From Conidiobolus coronatus NRRL 28638 (Eukaryota; Entomophthoromycota; Entomophthoromycetes; Entomophthorales; Conidiobolaceae), in the NCBI GenBank assembly GCA_001566745.1, contig KQ964464.1:37247-89927 (forward strand): a stretch of 52,681 nucleotides of DNA, written 5' to 3'. Made by a program: the position numbers and the translations under genes. A model generated the notes under the pieces. The model was not told the DNA's origin. It was given only the letters and a program-made list of their open reading frames with translations, and did no database searches. Numbering within the stretch: the first letter of the stretch is position 1; every line of letters starts with the position of its first letter. This document shows, in pieces, positions 36,952 through 46,578 of this stretch.

Positions 36952-37054
36952 ATATATTTTCAAATATAAATTGACTACTGATTTAATAATGGATGACTAT
37001 AACTAAGTTTATTATAAAAAGCATATATTCAATAAATGCTATATATTTGAACCA

Positions 37055-38659
37055 TTAATCATAAGCATAGAAATATGTAGCAAAGTCATAAAGTGGCTGA
37101 CCATCTTCATCAAAGTGGAATGGATCAAAACAATGTTCACAGAAGAAGCAAGGTGATTCTCCAGCATGAATATCTCCTACTGTAATATATTTGGCAGGGA
37201 ATAAATTGCACATTTGACACTTGTGACGATTAATCTTGGACATAAACACAGGTTTAGGATAAGCATCAAAGACTGTATCATCAATTTTGGGGTCAAGTAG
37301 TCTAATTTCCTTCACAATGAAAATATGCTCACAATTTCCCTGGTGAGTAAATAAGTAAGGTTGATCAATTCTCCATGCTAAATCTTGGAAACATACAGAT
37401 TCTCCATGTGCTAATTTGAGAGATTTAAATGGATTATTGGGCTGAGTTTGACGGGCTGGATCACCACCCCATTCCATAATTGTGTTGGCATAATCCTCAC
37501 TTTTATCTGCTCTAGTATCGCAATAGAATACATCTTCAACAAAAAAGTAAGAAGAAGACATCTTCTTTGTACGTGAATTCAAACGATCAACTTTTTCATT
37601 TTGTAAAGCAGCTCCAGGCTTAGACGGACATGGTGGCTCTATAGCTGAAGCAACAAAATCTGAAAGACAGTATAATGCATCTCTTAAATCAGTTAATGGT
37701 TGAGATCCTAAAAGCAAAAACTCTTGCATTCTATATTGGGGCTTCTTATTGGGGAAGAAAATAGCAATTGAAAACACTGGCACAGAGCGACCTAGACCTT
37801 GATCACTGCTAGAGTGGTGTCTTGGTTTTGTTTTAGTAGAAGGTAAATAATTCATTTCAACTCTTTGCTTTCCAACTAATTCATGGCGATTTAATTCTTG
37901 AACTGAGCGAATTCTAGAAGAATCTAATAAAAAGATTAAGTTGTGTAAGCGCTGCTCTAGAGTTAATGCAATATTTGTTAGTAAGTCATTAACATCAATA
38001 CTTCCTAAAGATTGTAGGTGCAACTCAGGTGGAACTATATCCATTGGGTGGTTAGGAGGGAATACTAAACCTTTATATTTAGGTGAAGGAGGTTCATCGC
38101 CATTTTCGCCCTTAATGTGCGAACTTGATTGGTTAATAGACTTTTTGCTTTCCTCGCCTCCGGAATCATTAGATAAATCTGTCAATGGTGATAAAGGAGA
38201 ATCCTCGCGTTCAACAGCTTGATTACTTGTTCTTACATCAACTTTAAGGTTATTAAGTTTAGCTCTCTTATTAGCACTGACTTGGGCAATTCTAGTTCTA
38301 CTAGCAGATTCCAAATCTTCTTTAACAAAATCAGTAAGGAAAGGCTTTGGAGGATTTATAGGTTGATTCTTATTAGGTGTAACTTTAATAGTTTTAATTT
38401 GTTTAGAAACTTTAGATTTAACTTTTTCTTCACGATTATATTTCCATTGGAAGTAAAGAGAAGGGTCAGCAAATAATTGATTAGGTAATGCGCAACGGTC
38501 AGGAATTTTGCATCTTTCCTCGACTTGAGAGAAAATAGGTTGAGATTTTAATAAGCTGTAATAATCTGGTTGAGAATCTGTTAGTTCCAAGGCTTCTGTA
38601 AAGTCTTTGGCAAATGCTACAGGATCAATTAAATGTGATGAATTTGGATGTAGTCTCAT
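37055..38659 (-). CDS. SNAPC3: snRNA-activating protein complex subunit 3 (SNAPC3/SNAP50-like)
   Basis: Single exon, 534 residues, ATG at 38659. SNAPC3 is the DNA-contacting core subunit of the complex that recognises the proximal sequence element of snRNA genes in metazoa. The C-terminal half carries the family signature: YFFVEDVFYCDTR, then IDQPYLFTHQGNCEHIFIV, IRLLDP, and a zinc-binding Cys series C481, C484, C504, C507 and C510 with PCFFCEHCF, ending YDFATYFYAYD. The N-terminal half is low-complexity and charged (SPLSPLTD, SNDSGGEESKK) and poorly conserved. No SNAPC partner is present in the window. Model ascomycete yeasts lack a recognised SNAPC, so its presence supports an early-diverging fungus (inference). 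It converges on VPS13 across the MITE and gap. Confidence 0.88.
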   Translation of the reverse strand: MRLHPNSSHLIDPVAFAKDFTEALELTDSQPDYYSLLKSQPIFSQVEERCKIPDRCALPNQLFADPSLYFQWKYNREEKVKSKVSKQIKTIKVTPNKNQPINPPKPFLTDFVKEDLESASRTRIAQVSANKRAKLNNLKVDVRTSNQAVEREDSPLSPLTDLSNDSGGEESKKSINQSSSHIKGENGDEPPSPKYKGLVFPPNHPMDIVPPELHLQSLGSIDVNDLLTNIALTLEQRLHNLIFLLDSSRIRSVQELNRHELVGKQRVEMNYLPSTKTKPRHHSSSDQGLGRSVPVFSIAIFFPNKKPQYRMQEFLLLGSQPLTDLRDALYCLSDFVASAIEPPCPSKPGAALQNEKVDRLNSRTKKMSSSYFFVEDVFYCDTRADKSEDYANTIMEWGGDPARQTQPNNPFKSLKLAHGESVCFQDLAWRIDQPYLFTHQGNCEHIFIVKEIRLLDPKIDDTVFDAYPKPVFMSKINRHKCQMCNLFPAKYITVGDIHAGESPCFFCEHCFDPFHFDEDGQPLYDFATYFYAYD

Positions 38660-38798
38660 TATTAAACTATAATATTATTAGCTTTTTTGTATTAATATTG
38701 AGGTTAAATTAATAAAGCAATGAATTTTTAATATTGATGTCAGTAAAATTTAAAATTATAAAAACTTAATTTCAGCAAATCAGAGATAGGTCAGTGAG

Positions 38799-38810
38799 AA
38801 TCACGTGATT
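38799..38810. promoter_or_regulatory. palindromic E-box AATCACGTGATT
   Basis: A 12-bp perfect palindrome centred on CACGTG, 140 bp upstream of the SNAPC3 start codon in the 256-bp spacer that also follows the SMYD-like gene. TCACGTGA is the preferred site of Cbf1-type bHLH factors in fungi. The assignment rests on the motif only. Confidence 0.4.
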
Positions 38811-38915
38811 AGACTTGAAGTAATATTTTTTACTTATGTATAAAAGTGTTAATAAGTTGGCAGTTTATATTAATTGAAAAGTTTATTGTATCAATATTAA
38901 TAAATAATTTATACT

Positions 38916-40667
38916 CTATGTATTTTTAGACGAAATAGAGATTTCCTTTGTAATATCAGATCTTAGCTGGTTTATGTCGATAATTAAGCAATCAGTTTCA
39001 CTGACTTGAAGCTCTTTCATCCTTTCAGCTCTCTTAAGCCATTGACCTAAACAGGAATATACGACTGCCATATCGCTAGGATGTGATTTGAGATACTGAA
39101 GAGCATAGTTATAAAGTGCTTTAGTTAGAGTTAAATAGTGGAGTGAGATAATAGGATGGTATAGAGGATAACTCAAATAATATATGGTTAGTATAGTCAT
39201 ACCAAGCATGATACTTGATAACCAATCCGAAGAGTTTAAACAGTTTGAAAACTTTGATGTAAGACTTTGAAATTCGGATGAGTTAGTAGTTAAGTGGTTT
39301 AGCACCTGTTTAGATATTTTTGGAGGAGTGTTTCTTTCAATAGGCAAAATAATATCTTGAATAAAGAGCTGCATAAGGGCACTGACAAAGTCTTTTGATA
39401 AAGACTGAGAATTATTAGCCACGTCTTTTGAATTTTTAATATAAATACATTTCACTAAAGTAACTAAATCATCTAAGGAATTCTCTGATAAACGATTTTC
39501 CTCGATATCAAAGTTTTTTATAACTAGCCTTAAATGATCATTAGTAAACTTTGCTGTGTATAAAGGCGAGTTACATGGGGGATGGTTTTTATATAGCCCA
39601 ATCCATTGAGCCAACTTATCATGATCATCGTTTTCATTAAAGCATCTATTACAATTACAGTCAAAGAAATACTTGGAATTAAGTAATAGCTGTCGCCTTT
39701 GTCTTGAGTAAATAAGATCTATATAGCAAATAGTTAACTCTTGGCCTTTATAAATAGGACATAAAGATATCATTCTTTGTGTTAAGTGATCAGTCTGGTG
39801 CTGATATAGTACAAGAACGTTTGGAGAGCAGGAATGATTAAATAAAGAACCGATAGGAAAAGTGCCCTGGCCCATTGCATATAGCTGCGAGTCATGTATG
39901 TCAAAATTGTTGCAATGAAACTGTGCTTGAAGCTTAATCAATTCACTTAAATTAGGCAGCCATCCAAAATTATCAAATCTGTACCTAGGAAGAATCAGCT
40001 CTAGCTGATTTCTAACTATTTTGGCAGTTTTTTCAAAATGAGCTAATTGATCAGGGGCAAATTCATTTATATGAGATACTAATAAGGACTGGGCTTTCCA
40101 AAGCAGCTTTAATCTAATATAAACCTGCTTCTCATTTTTAGTAAGCTGCTCAGCTTTAATCTCTAAATAGTTAAGAGCCCATAGAGATAAACAAACTCTT
40201 CTTAGCATAACTATTTCTTGCCAATGAGCTGTTGTATCCTCTTTCCATCTGCCTGGGTTATTTTTAGAAACGACGTTTTGAGCATGTTTATGATATTTTA
40301 AGAGTTGTTGCTGATAATATTGACATTCCCACTTATGACCCATAATCCAGCTGGATAGTTGGCAAGGTTGATCGCAATAAGCAATAGACTTGCAACCACT
40401 ACACCAAAACCTTTTAGTATCGCTCAGTTTAACACAGCACTGACCACAAACATCTTTATCTATAGAGTTTTTTCCTGGGATAAATCCTAAAGGAGAAGAT
40501 TTTAAAACTAATTCGTTAACTTCAATTTTTTTCAAAGCAACAATCCCTCGCCCAGAGCTGGGAGTTAATTGAAAATTTAAATTATTTTTATTTAAATAAA
40601 GCAACAAAGAGTCGTTAGTTACCAACTTTTGCAAAGGGCTATTAATCTCTTTAGTCTGTGTTTCCAT
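38916..40667 (-). CDS. SMYD-type SET and MYND domain protein
   Basis: Single exon, 583 residues, ATG at 40667. The SET domain is split by a MYND zinc finger, as in SMYD lysine methyltransferases. The first SET part is GRGIVALKKIEVNELVL (39-55). The MYND finger spans C74-C115 with all eight ligands: C74, C77, C89, C92, C98, C102, H111 and C115. The catalytic SET half has GSLFNHSCSPNVLV (273-286) and a YID near 315, and the post-SET cysteines are C337, C339 and C342. The helical C-terminal region (about 350-583) resembles the TPR-like part of SMYD proteins. Catalytic residues look intact, so activity is expected; the substrate is unknown. It lies on the same strand as SNAPC3, with 256 bp between them. 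Confidence 0.9.
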   Translation of the reverse strand: METQTKEINSPLQKLVTNDSLLLYLNKNNLNFQLTPSSGRGIVALKKIEVNELVLKSSPLGFIPGKNSIDKDVCGQCCVKLSDTKRFWCSGCKSIAYCDQPCQLSSWIMGHKWECQYYQQQLLKYHKHAQNVVSKNNPGRWKEDTTAHWQEIVMLRRVCLSLWALNYLEIKAEQLTKNEKQVYIRLKLLWKAQSLLVSHINEFAPDQLAHFEKTAKIVRNQLELILPRYRFDNFGWLPNLSELIKLQAQFHCNNFDIHDSQLYAMGQGTFPIGSLFNHSCSPNVLVLYQHQTDHLTQRMISLCPIYKGQELTICYIDLIYSRQRRQLLLNSKYFFDCNCNRCFNENDDHDKLAQWIGLYKNHPPCNSPLYTAKFTNDHLRLVIKNFDIEENRLSENSLDDLVTLVKCIYIKNSKDVANNSQSLSKDFVSALMQLFIQDIILPIERNTPPKISKQVLNHLTTNSSEFQSLTSKFSNCLNSSDWLSSIMLGMTILTIYYLSYPLYHPIISLHYLTLTKALYNYALQYLKSHPSDMAVVYSCLGQWLKRAERMKELQVSETDCLIIDINQLRSDITKEISISSKNT

Positions 40668-41361
40668 ATTTTTAATTAAAAAAAAGTGAAGTTGATTTTT
40701 TATTGTCTAACATTTTAATATCCGAAATAATCATCTAATTTTTTTGTTTATCAAATTTAAATTTAAATTTAGTTTATTTGTGGGTTAATTTATTTTTAAG
40801 TTAACTTAAAGTTAATTGAGAGTGAGTAGAATGCTAAGAAAGATTATTGATTATTTTATGATTTTTCTATTGAACTTGATATAAAAAATATTAGAATAAA
40901 CTACTATATACAATGTGCTATATAACCGGCCTTAAATTCTGGCACCAAATACTCATTATGTATATCAAATTCATAAAAAGTGATATATATTGAATGAAAA
41001 TTATTACTAAATTATTGCTTAAAAAAATATCCGACAAATGATTTTGAAGCTAAAGTTATTCAAGTTTTATAGCAGAAAAATGATCAAACTGGTCAAACTC
41101 CTAATAAGTTTAAAAATACCAATATCAGCTGCTTGAAATGGTATTCATAACTATTTATATTTGTAAAAGGAGAGTAAAAATAGTCTATCATTTCCAGTTT
41201 CTTAATATGCTATAATAAAAATAATTTGCAAAATTTTCCATTGTAAGAAATAAAATCTTTAATTTTATATATACTAGTGCTTCAGCTATTTATAGCATAT
41301 TGAATAGCTAAGTTTAAAGATATAATTATATCAATATAGATATTAAGCTAACTCCATGATT
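40668..41361. other. intergenic spacer
   Basis: 694 bp of AT-rich DNA between the SMYD-like start and the ASA1 stop. No gene or repeat is seen. The only GC-richer bit is around 40920-40950 (ATAACCGGCC, ATTCTGGCACC). Confidence 0.4.
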
Positions 41362-42554
41362 TTATTCAGAATATTCCCAAATAGATATATCAGAATCTTG
41401 AGATCCAATAATGATTAAACATACTTCTTTACTCTCAACCTTCCCAGTTGATAAGTTAAATTGACTTTTAATAGAGAATCTTTCTGTTATTATAGCGCTA
41501 GTAATTGATTTTTTATGAAACTCTAAATTTGTTAAATATTTTAAAGATTTTGTAAATAATTTGACTGAATTATCCCATCCTCCTGTTATTATTAAAGTTG
41601 GCGAGTTTGAATAATTTATATCGTTAAAGCCTGGCTCATCTACTATATACTCATTACATTGTTCAATTTTATCCTATACGCGATTAATATATGAATAGTT
41701 GCTTCCAATATAATTTACCTCTTTATCTAATTTAAATTTACAAATTTTACTTCCTGCAGACACTGAATAGCCAGATTGAATATCTTTCAATAATGCTATT
41801 TTTGTAACTAAGTAGCAGTTAATTACTATACACTCGATTAATAATAGCATTTTTTAATTTACCGGGTTCTTCATGAAGTTTTTTCTCGCATAACTCTGCA
41901 ATTGATAAATTAAAAAGTTTGTCATATTGAACACTATACATTGCAATCGATCCTTGTTCAAATCCAACAAGCAATTTGGCATAATTTGGAGTATTTGGAT
42001 CTTGAACTAGTTTCATTGTAGTAACTTGGCCTCTATTATAAACTTTGCAGAGCTTAAATTGATTAACAGTTCCTTTAAAACTATCCGCATCTAAGGTAAC
42101 ATATTGGATTTGAAATGCTTCATCTCCAGGAGAAGCAATTAAGAATTGTAAAGAATTTAACTGAGTTATTGAAGTATTTGAAAAATTAATACATTCAACG
42201 GGAATTTCAAGTAAGCATTCACAGCTCAACTCATCTTTTAACTTGTAAATATTCAAACTTTCTCCTCTACCGTAAGTCATGAAAATACCATTATCAAATG
42301 ACTCTATACTTAACACACTTGAGTTATGAGCTTTAAAACTAATAATTGGTCTATAATTAACCAAGTTAAAAATGTTTATATCACCTTCTTCGTCACTAAT
42401 AATAACATTAATATAGCTTAATACTTGTATTAGTAGAATTTTACCCTATAATTAACAAATTTTTAAATTTCTGCAAGTTAACTTTAAAATAATTAATACA
42501 AGTAACAGGATTAGACAAACTTCTAATAACAAAACTCTTCTTAATATTATTCAT
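41362..42554 (-). CDS. ASA1: WD40 protein Asa1/GNB1L-like (ASTRA complex), 4 exons
   Basis: Exons on the minus strand: 42554-42445, 42395-41863, 41807-41719 and 41673-41362; 347 residues. It is predicted to be a seven-blade WD40 propeller of the Asa1/GNB1L group, which in yeast is part of the ASTRA assembly that helps mature PIKK kinases with Tra1 and Tel2 cofactors. Visible: a first blade crossing the intron 1 junction (NLLIIG joined to DEEGDINIF), FKAHNSSVLSIE, and a conserved C-terminus with GGWDNSVKLF, LEFHKKSITSAI and IIGSQDSDISIWEY. Blades in the middle are weak, as is usual for this family. The intron 2 donor at GGTAAATTAAAA is preferred; reading through it stops at 41819. Identification rests mainly on the last two blades. 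Confidence 0.78.
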
Positions 42555-45012
42555 TCCTTTACAATTAATTATTATTATAATACTTTTTGACTTGAATTTT
42601 AACCCATATTTATATCAATTGTTCATTATTAAAAATTATGGGATAACCCGTTAAACTTGGCATCTTTAAGATTGTTAATAAAAGTGAGTGAAAAGCAATT
42701 AATTTAGTTTATTAGCCTATCCAAGTTAAAATATGATACAAAAATGTATAATAATAATAGTACTAAATACACTTCTGCATTAATTGAACGTTGTCATATA
42801 GCTGATCAGCTGCAAATCCAGAATTAAAACTATTTTCAACTTTCCACGCCTTTAATATTATACAAGACTTAGATCAATATAGATATAGGCATTATATCTA
42901 TTATACACAATGAAATTGGATTCGGCTGCTAGCATTATATATGTAATTTGACCTGTAAAATTAAAATATTCTAAACTTACATTCGAAATCACTATACCAT
43001 GCTAGTAACATGACTCAAGTAAAATTGTATTATATAATTTGATAATTATTTATAAATGTTTGATATATCTAATGTAGTTATGTAATAATTCAACATTCAA
43101 ATAATAGAAAATTTGCAGCTTTATCGATACAGATAGCTTAAATCAACCAGTTAGCATGAAAAACCAGTTTTTGGCAGTAAAGTTTCTAATCTTATCTAAC
43201 TTTAGAGCTTAACAGCACACCCTTCACGCTATTAGCAAGATCTAGTTTACACCATAGTTAAACTTTGTCCAAGTTATAAATATGGAAAAAATATTAATGA
43301 AGCTGATATTAAATTTAAATGATTTTGTAAGCAATCCATCAAATAATATAGCATTATATTTTTCTATTATCTGAGCTTTCCGTTTATTATATTTTATAAA
43401 TCGGATATAACATAAAAAACTCTTATTATCTCCTTAATCAAAAAGCAGTATAATTACTAAGAACAATGGTGAATACAAGAAAAACAATCTTACTAAGATA
43501 GATTTAGTAATAGAACGTTCCTTATTAAAAATTTAATTAGCTAGTTCTGATAAACTTGGATACAAAGAGCTCTCGCATTGTAACATTCACATAAAACCCT
43601 AACTAATTAAGGATCTAATTAGTATTGAGTAAGAATAATAGCATTTGACATTAATATACGACACCGATAATTGCAGTGTATCCACTATATTCCACTGGAT
43701 ACAAATACTTCTGACAGTGAATTCCGGTATTATATACATGGTTATGTTTGATAGGGCTTGAACATCAGAAACTTGAATAAATGAAGGCTTGTTGCTAATT
43801 AAAATCACTCACATCAATTAACCTATAATTAAAGACTTTAAAACAAGTCAAAAGCTCCTAATTCGCTATAGATCACTATCAATTAAATTTACTAAGCATA
43901 ATGATAAGTCTTCCTGACTCATATAAGTTATCTTTTCGACTCTTTGAAACTTTTAATTAGTTTTTCTTTCTCATGTAAAATTAACTTTTTTCAAGAATTT
44001 CACCTTGCTTTCTTCTTAATTAATAAATTTCTAATTTTGGTATTTAGTGATTAACTTTGAGTTTTATCCTTGGCTTTAACTTAGTGTTTTACTCAGTAAC
44101 GGAGTTGACTCTAGTTGGCATTGCCCTTATATTAGTCAAAAAAAGTCAAACTTTGTTAATATTTCTATTTGGCACATGATTAATACCAAACTATACTCTT
44201 TTATTTATTTCCAAAACTTTGAAACTTATTCTATTATTTGCAGATTATTGTCGAATTAAAAGTTTTAATTAAATTTAAACCAATGGCTACAATAACAATA
44301 AAAATTATTTAAATTAAGTTTCAGTAATAATATACATATCAATTTGGGCTCCATGAATTTTAATGTCATTAAAATTACTTATTATAAATGGGTTTTATTA
44401 GAATATTGTTTAATTATACAATCTAATTTTAATTAATTAAATTAGAATCATCAATAACTGCTACCAAGCCAGTTGTGTTGAAAAATATACTGTTTGCAAA
44501 AAGAAGCTGTTTATCATCAATGAGTACAATTTGGTTGAAACTTTAATTAAATTAGCTTTTGTTTCATTAACTTAAAAGTTTTACAAAATTTCAAAAAATC
44601 AACTTTAAGTAAAAATTTATTCAAATTGCACTCTTGTAAAACTATTGTAGTGAGTGATATCAACTTTGCTTGGTAGTCAACAATTGTAAAATATGAATTT
44701 TAAGGGTCTAACCAAGAAAAGAAATTGAACCCTTTTGTTAAAGATGATATAATAAAGAATACATCAAAACATATCCATGTTATACAAATCTCATCAGTTG
44801 ATTACTATTGCATGTATATAATCCATCCTCCAAAAATACTATAGAAAAAATCAATTCTAGACACGAGCGCACACCCTCTCGCTTTGCAGTTTACATGGTT
44901 GCTCTTGATTCCATTTAGCTCAATTTTAGACCTTTCTAATCATAATGCATAAATCTTCGGATTTTATTCCACATGAACCTATTCAATAAGCAATTGACTA
45001 ATTAGGAAGGTT

Positions 45013-45018
45013 ACGCGT
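45013..45018. promoter_or_regulatory. MluI-type box ACGCGT upstream of the SUN gene
   Basis: The site TTACGCGTGGG lies 517 bp upstream of the SUN start. ACGCGT is the MBF (MCB) core and fits the APSES-factor consensus in fungi. The only other ACGCGT sites I found in the window (51624 and 51676) are upstream of the second cell-wall gene. Confidence 0.35.
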
Positions 45019-45120
45019 GGGTTTTCTGTGTTCACCTGTGACAGAATGCGATTTTTATATCCAATAAAATCCCGCTATTAATCAATTTTTTTTCGTTGAG
45101 TAAATTTGGATAATTTTCGG

Positions 45121-45125
45121 CCAAT
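45121..45125 (+). promoter_or_regulatory. CCAAT box upstream of the SUN gene
   Basis: The context CGGCCAATAAGA is almost the same as CGGCCAATCAGA upstream of the serine gene (6243-6254). It lies 410 bp upstream of the start codon. Possible HAP/CBC site; motif evidence only. Confidence 0.3.
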
Positions 45126-45305
45126 AAGAGTGGTTTCCGTTGAAAATAAAAACAATTGAATTTGCATTAAAATAGACGGAATTTGACTAGGAGTTGAGCG
45201 TCTATAGGAGTGAGGGAGAATGAGGAGGTTGGGGAAAATATTCAAAATTATCAAATTAAAGCCTATCAAAACTGCTAAGTATTCAATTTTCAATTTTTCA
45301 ACAGG

Positions 45306-45313
45306 TATAAAAG
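45306..45313 (+). promoter_or_regulatory. TATA box candidate of the SUN gene
   Basis: TATAAAAG lies 222 bp upstream of the ATG. A second candidate, TATATAAG at 45366-45373, lies 162 bp upstream. Either would leave a leader of about 100-190 bases. Confidence 0.4.
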
Positions 45314-45534
45314 AGTATGATTTTTCATTTTAAAATTACTGTGAGAAAACACATAAAAAATAATATATATAAGGCACAAATCTACTTGCTAACTAAGTAT
45401 TCAGTGCACTTTATTTCTAGATTGATTCGAATTTGTTTACATTGATTGTATTGAACCAACCGTATATACGCCTCTAATTTAATATATAATATATTTATTA
45501 TTCCAAAACCTTTGATCCAGCTATATTTACTATA

Positions 45535-46578
45535 ATGACTCGCTTTATTAATATCATCGCATTAAGCTTACTCTCCCTTGCTTCCATTGAAGCTGGAAAA
45601 TGTAAACCTAAGCACACTCAAGCTCAAGCTGAGCCTGAATTATCTGCCCCTAAATTGGTGCCTCAAAAATTAGTTGCCAAGCCCCAAGCTTTACCCACTT
45701 CAGCCTACTCCGTTGCCCCTGCCCCAACCACAACTGTTGCTCCCCCTGCTCCCGCCACTACTACATCACAAGGTTACCAAGTCAAGCCCACTGGTAATCC
45801 CGAGATCATCAACACCAACGGCTGTAATCTTCCCTCTGATCCCAACATCGTCCCCATCACTCCCGGATCTCTCAACAAGGGATGGGCTATGTCACCAGAT
45901 CAAGCTTGCAAACCCGGAACATGGTGTCCATACGCCTGTAAGCCTGGTATGTACAGTGCTCAATGGAGCCCAGATGCTAAATGCCCTACTGGATCTGGCT
46001 GTAATACCATGGACGGCGGTTTATACTGTGATGCTAACGGTCAACTCTCAAAGCCCAAGCCTGATACCCCTTACTGTGTAAATGGCTTACAAAATGCCTT
46101 TATTCAAAATCAATTAAGCGGATCAGTAGGAGTTTGCCAAACCGTCTACCCTGGTAACGAAGCTATGTTAATCCCAACTGTTGCCAATGCCGGTTCATCT
46201 CAAGTCATCTTAACTACCCCTCAAAATTACTGGTTAGGAACTTCTGCTCACTATTATGTTAACTTCCCTGGAACAGATGCCAATGATTGTATTTGGGGAT
46301 CTTCTGATAAGCCTGTAGGTAACTGGGCTCCCATGGTTGTTGGTGCTAACCAAGGCTACGAAAACAATAGCTTTATCATGGCTAATGTTAACCCTGAATA
46401 CGTCAAACAAGGCTTCAACACCAACTCCTCTTTCAAACACTTCAAAATTACTCTCCAATGTCAAGGAAATGGATGTAACAATGACGGCTGCTTTGTAACT
46501 AGCAAAGATACCGATAAGATGTGTGTTACCACAGTTCCCCCAGGCGCTAAGATTAACTTTGTCTTAACTGCCCTCTAA
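45535..46578 (+). CDS. secreted SUN-family cell-wall protein
   Basis: Single exon, 347 residues. A signal peptide (about 1-20, ending SLASIEAG) is followed by a Pro/Ala/Thr-rich linker (about 25-85) and a SUN domain (about 92-347). SUN proteins (Sim1, Uth1, Nca3, Sun4 in yeast) are fungal wall-bound glucan-acting proteins needed for septation and wall remodelling. The hallmark Cys pattern is present: C125-x5-C131-x3-C135, then a spacer to C165. That spacer is 29 residues instead of 24 and includes an extra pair, C150 and C156. Also seen are GWAMSPDQAC, MDGGLYCDANG and a Cys-rich C-terminus with CQGNGCNNDGC. Coding DNA here is clearly GC-richer than elsewhere in the window and favours C-ending codons, as in highly expressed genes. 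Confidence 0.92.
   Translation: MTRFINIIALSLLSLASIEAGKCKPKHTQAQAEPELSAPKLVPQKLVAKPQALPTSAYSVAPAPTTTVAPPAPATTTSQGYQVKPTGNPEIINTNGCNLPSDPNIVPITPGSLNKGWAMSPDQACKPGTWCPYACKPGMYSAQWSPDAKCPTGSGCNTMDGGLYCDANGQLSKPKPDTPYCVNGLQNAFIQNQLSGSVGVCQTVYPGNEAMLIPTVANAGSSQVILTTPQNYWLGTSAHYYVNFPGTDANDCIWGSSDKPVGNWAPMVVGANQGYENNSFIMANVNPEYVKQGFNTNSSFKHFKITLQCQGNGCNNDGCFVTSKDTDKMCVTTVPPGAKINFVLTAL

Larger units (their letters stand above)
36147..37054. other. spacer with MITE copy 2 and gap 2
   Basis: This region between the convergent stops of VPS13 and SNAPC3 holds the MITE (36295-36557) and an N gap (36575-36951), with AT-rich flanks. No gene is visible outside them. Confidence 0.5.
42555..45534. other. long divergent spacer with the SUN gene promoter
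   Basis: 3 kb of AT-rich DNA between the ASA1 and SUN start codons. From about 44840 to 45300 it becomes GC-richer and carries promoter-like boxes (ACGCGT 45013, CCAAT 45121, TATA 45306). Small protein-like islands at about 43180-43290 and 44450-44545 are open in several frames on both strands, so I cannot assign a strand or product. The 69-codon frame at 43599-43808 is not supported as a gene. Confidence 0.4.

Noticed and set aside
36565..36963. 132-codon frame across gap 2
   Set aside because: Consists of N apart from a few codons; an artefact of the gap.
41808..41862. Possible 19-nt intron or frameshift in ASA1 near the stop at 41819
   Set aside because: A normal 55-nt intron starting at GGTAAATTAAAA restores phase, so no lesion is needed.
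43599..43808. 69-codon frame on the minus strand
   Set aside because: Spacer-like composition with no recognisable motif, and no supporting exons on either side.
44450..44545. GC-richer island open in several frames
   Set aside because: Open on both strands in more than one frame, so no strand or product can be chosen; left as spacer.
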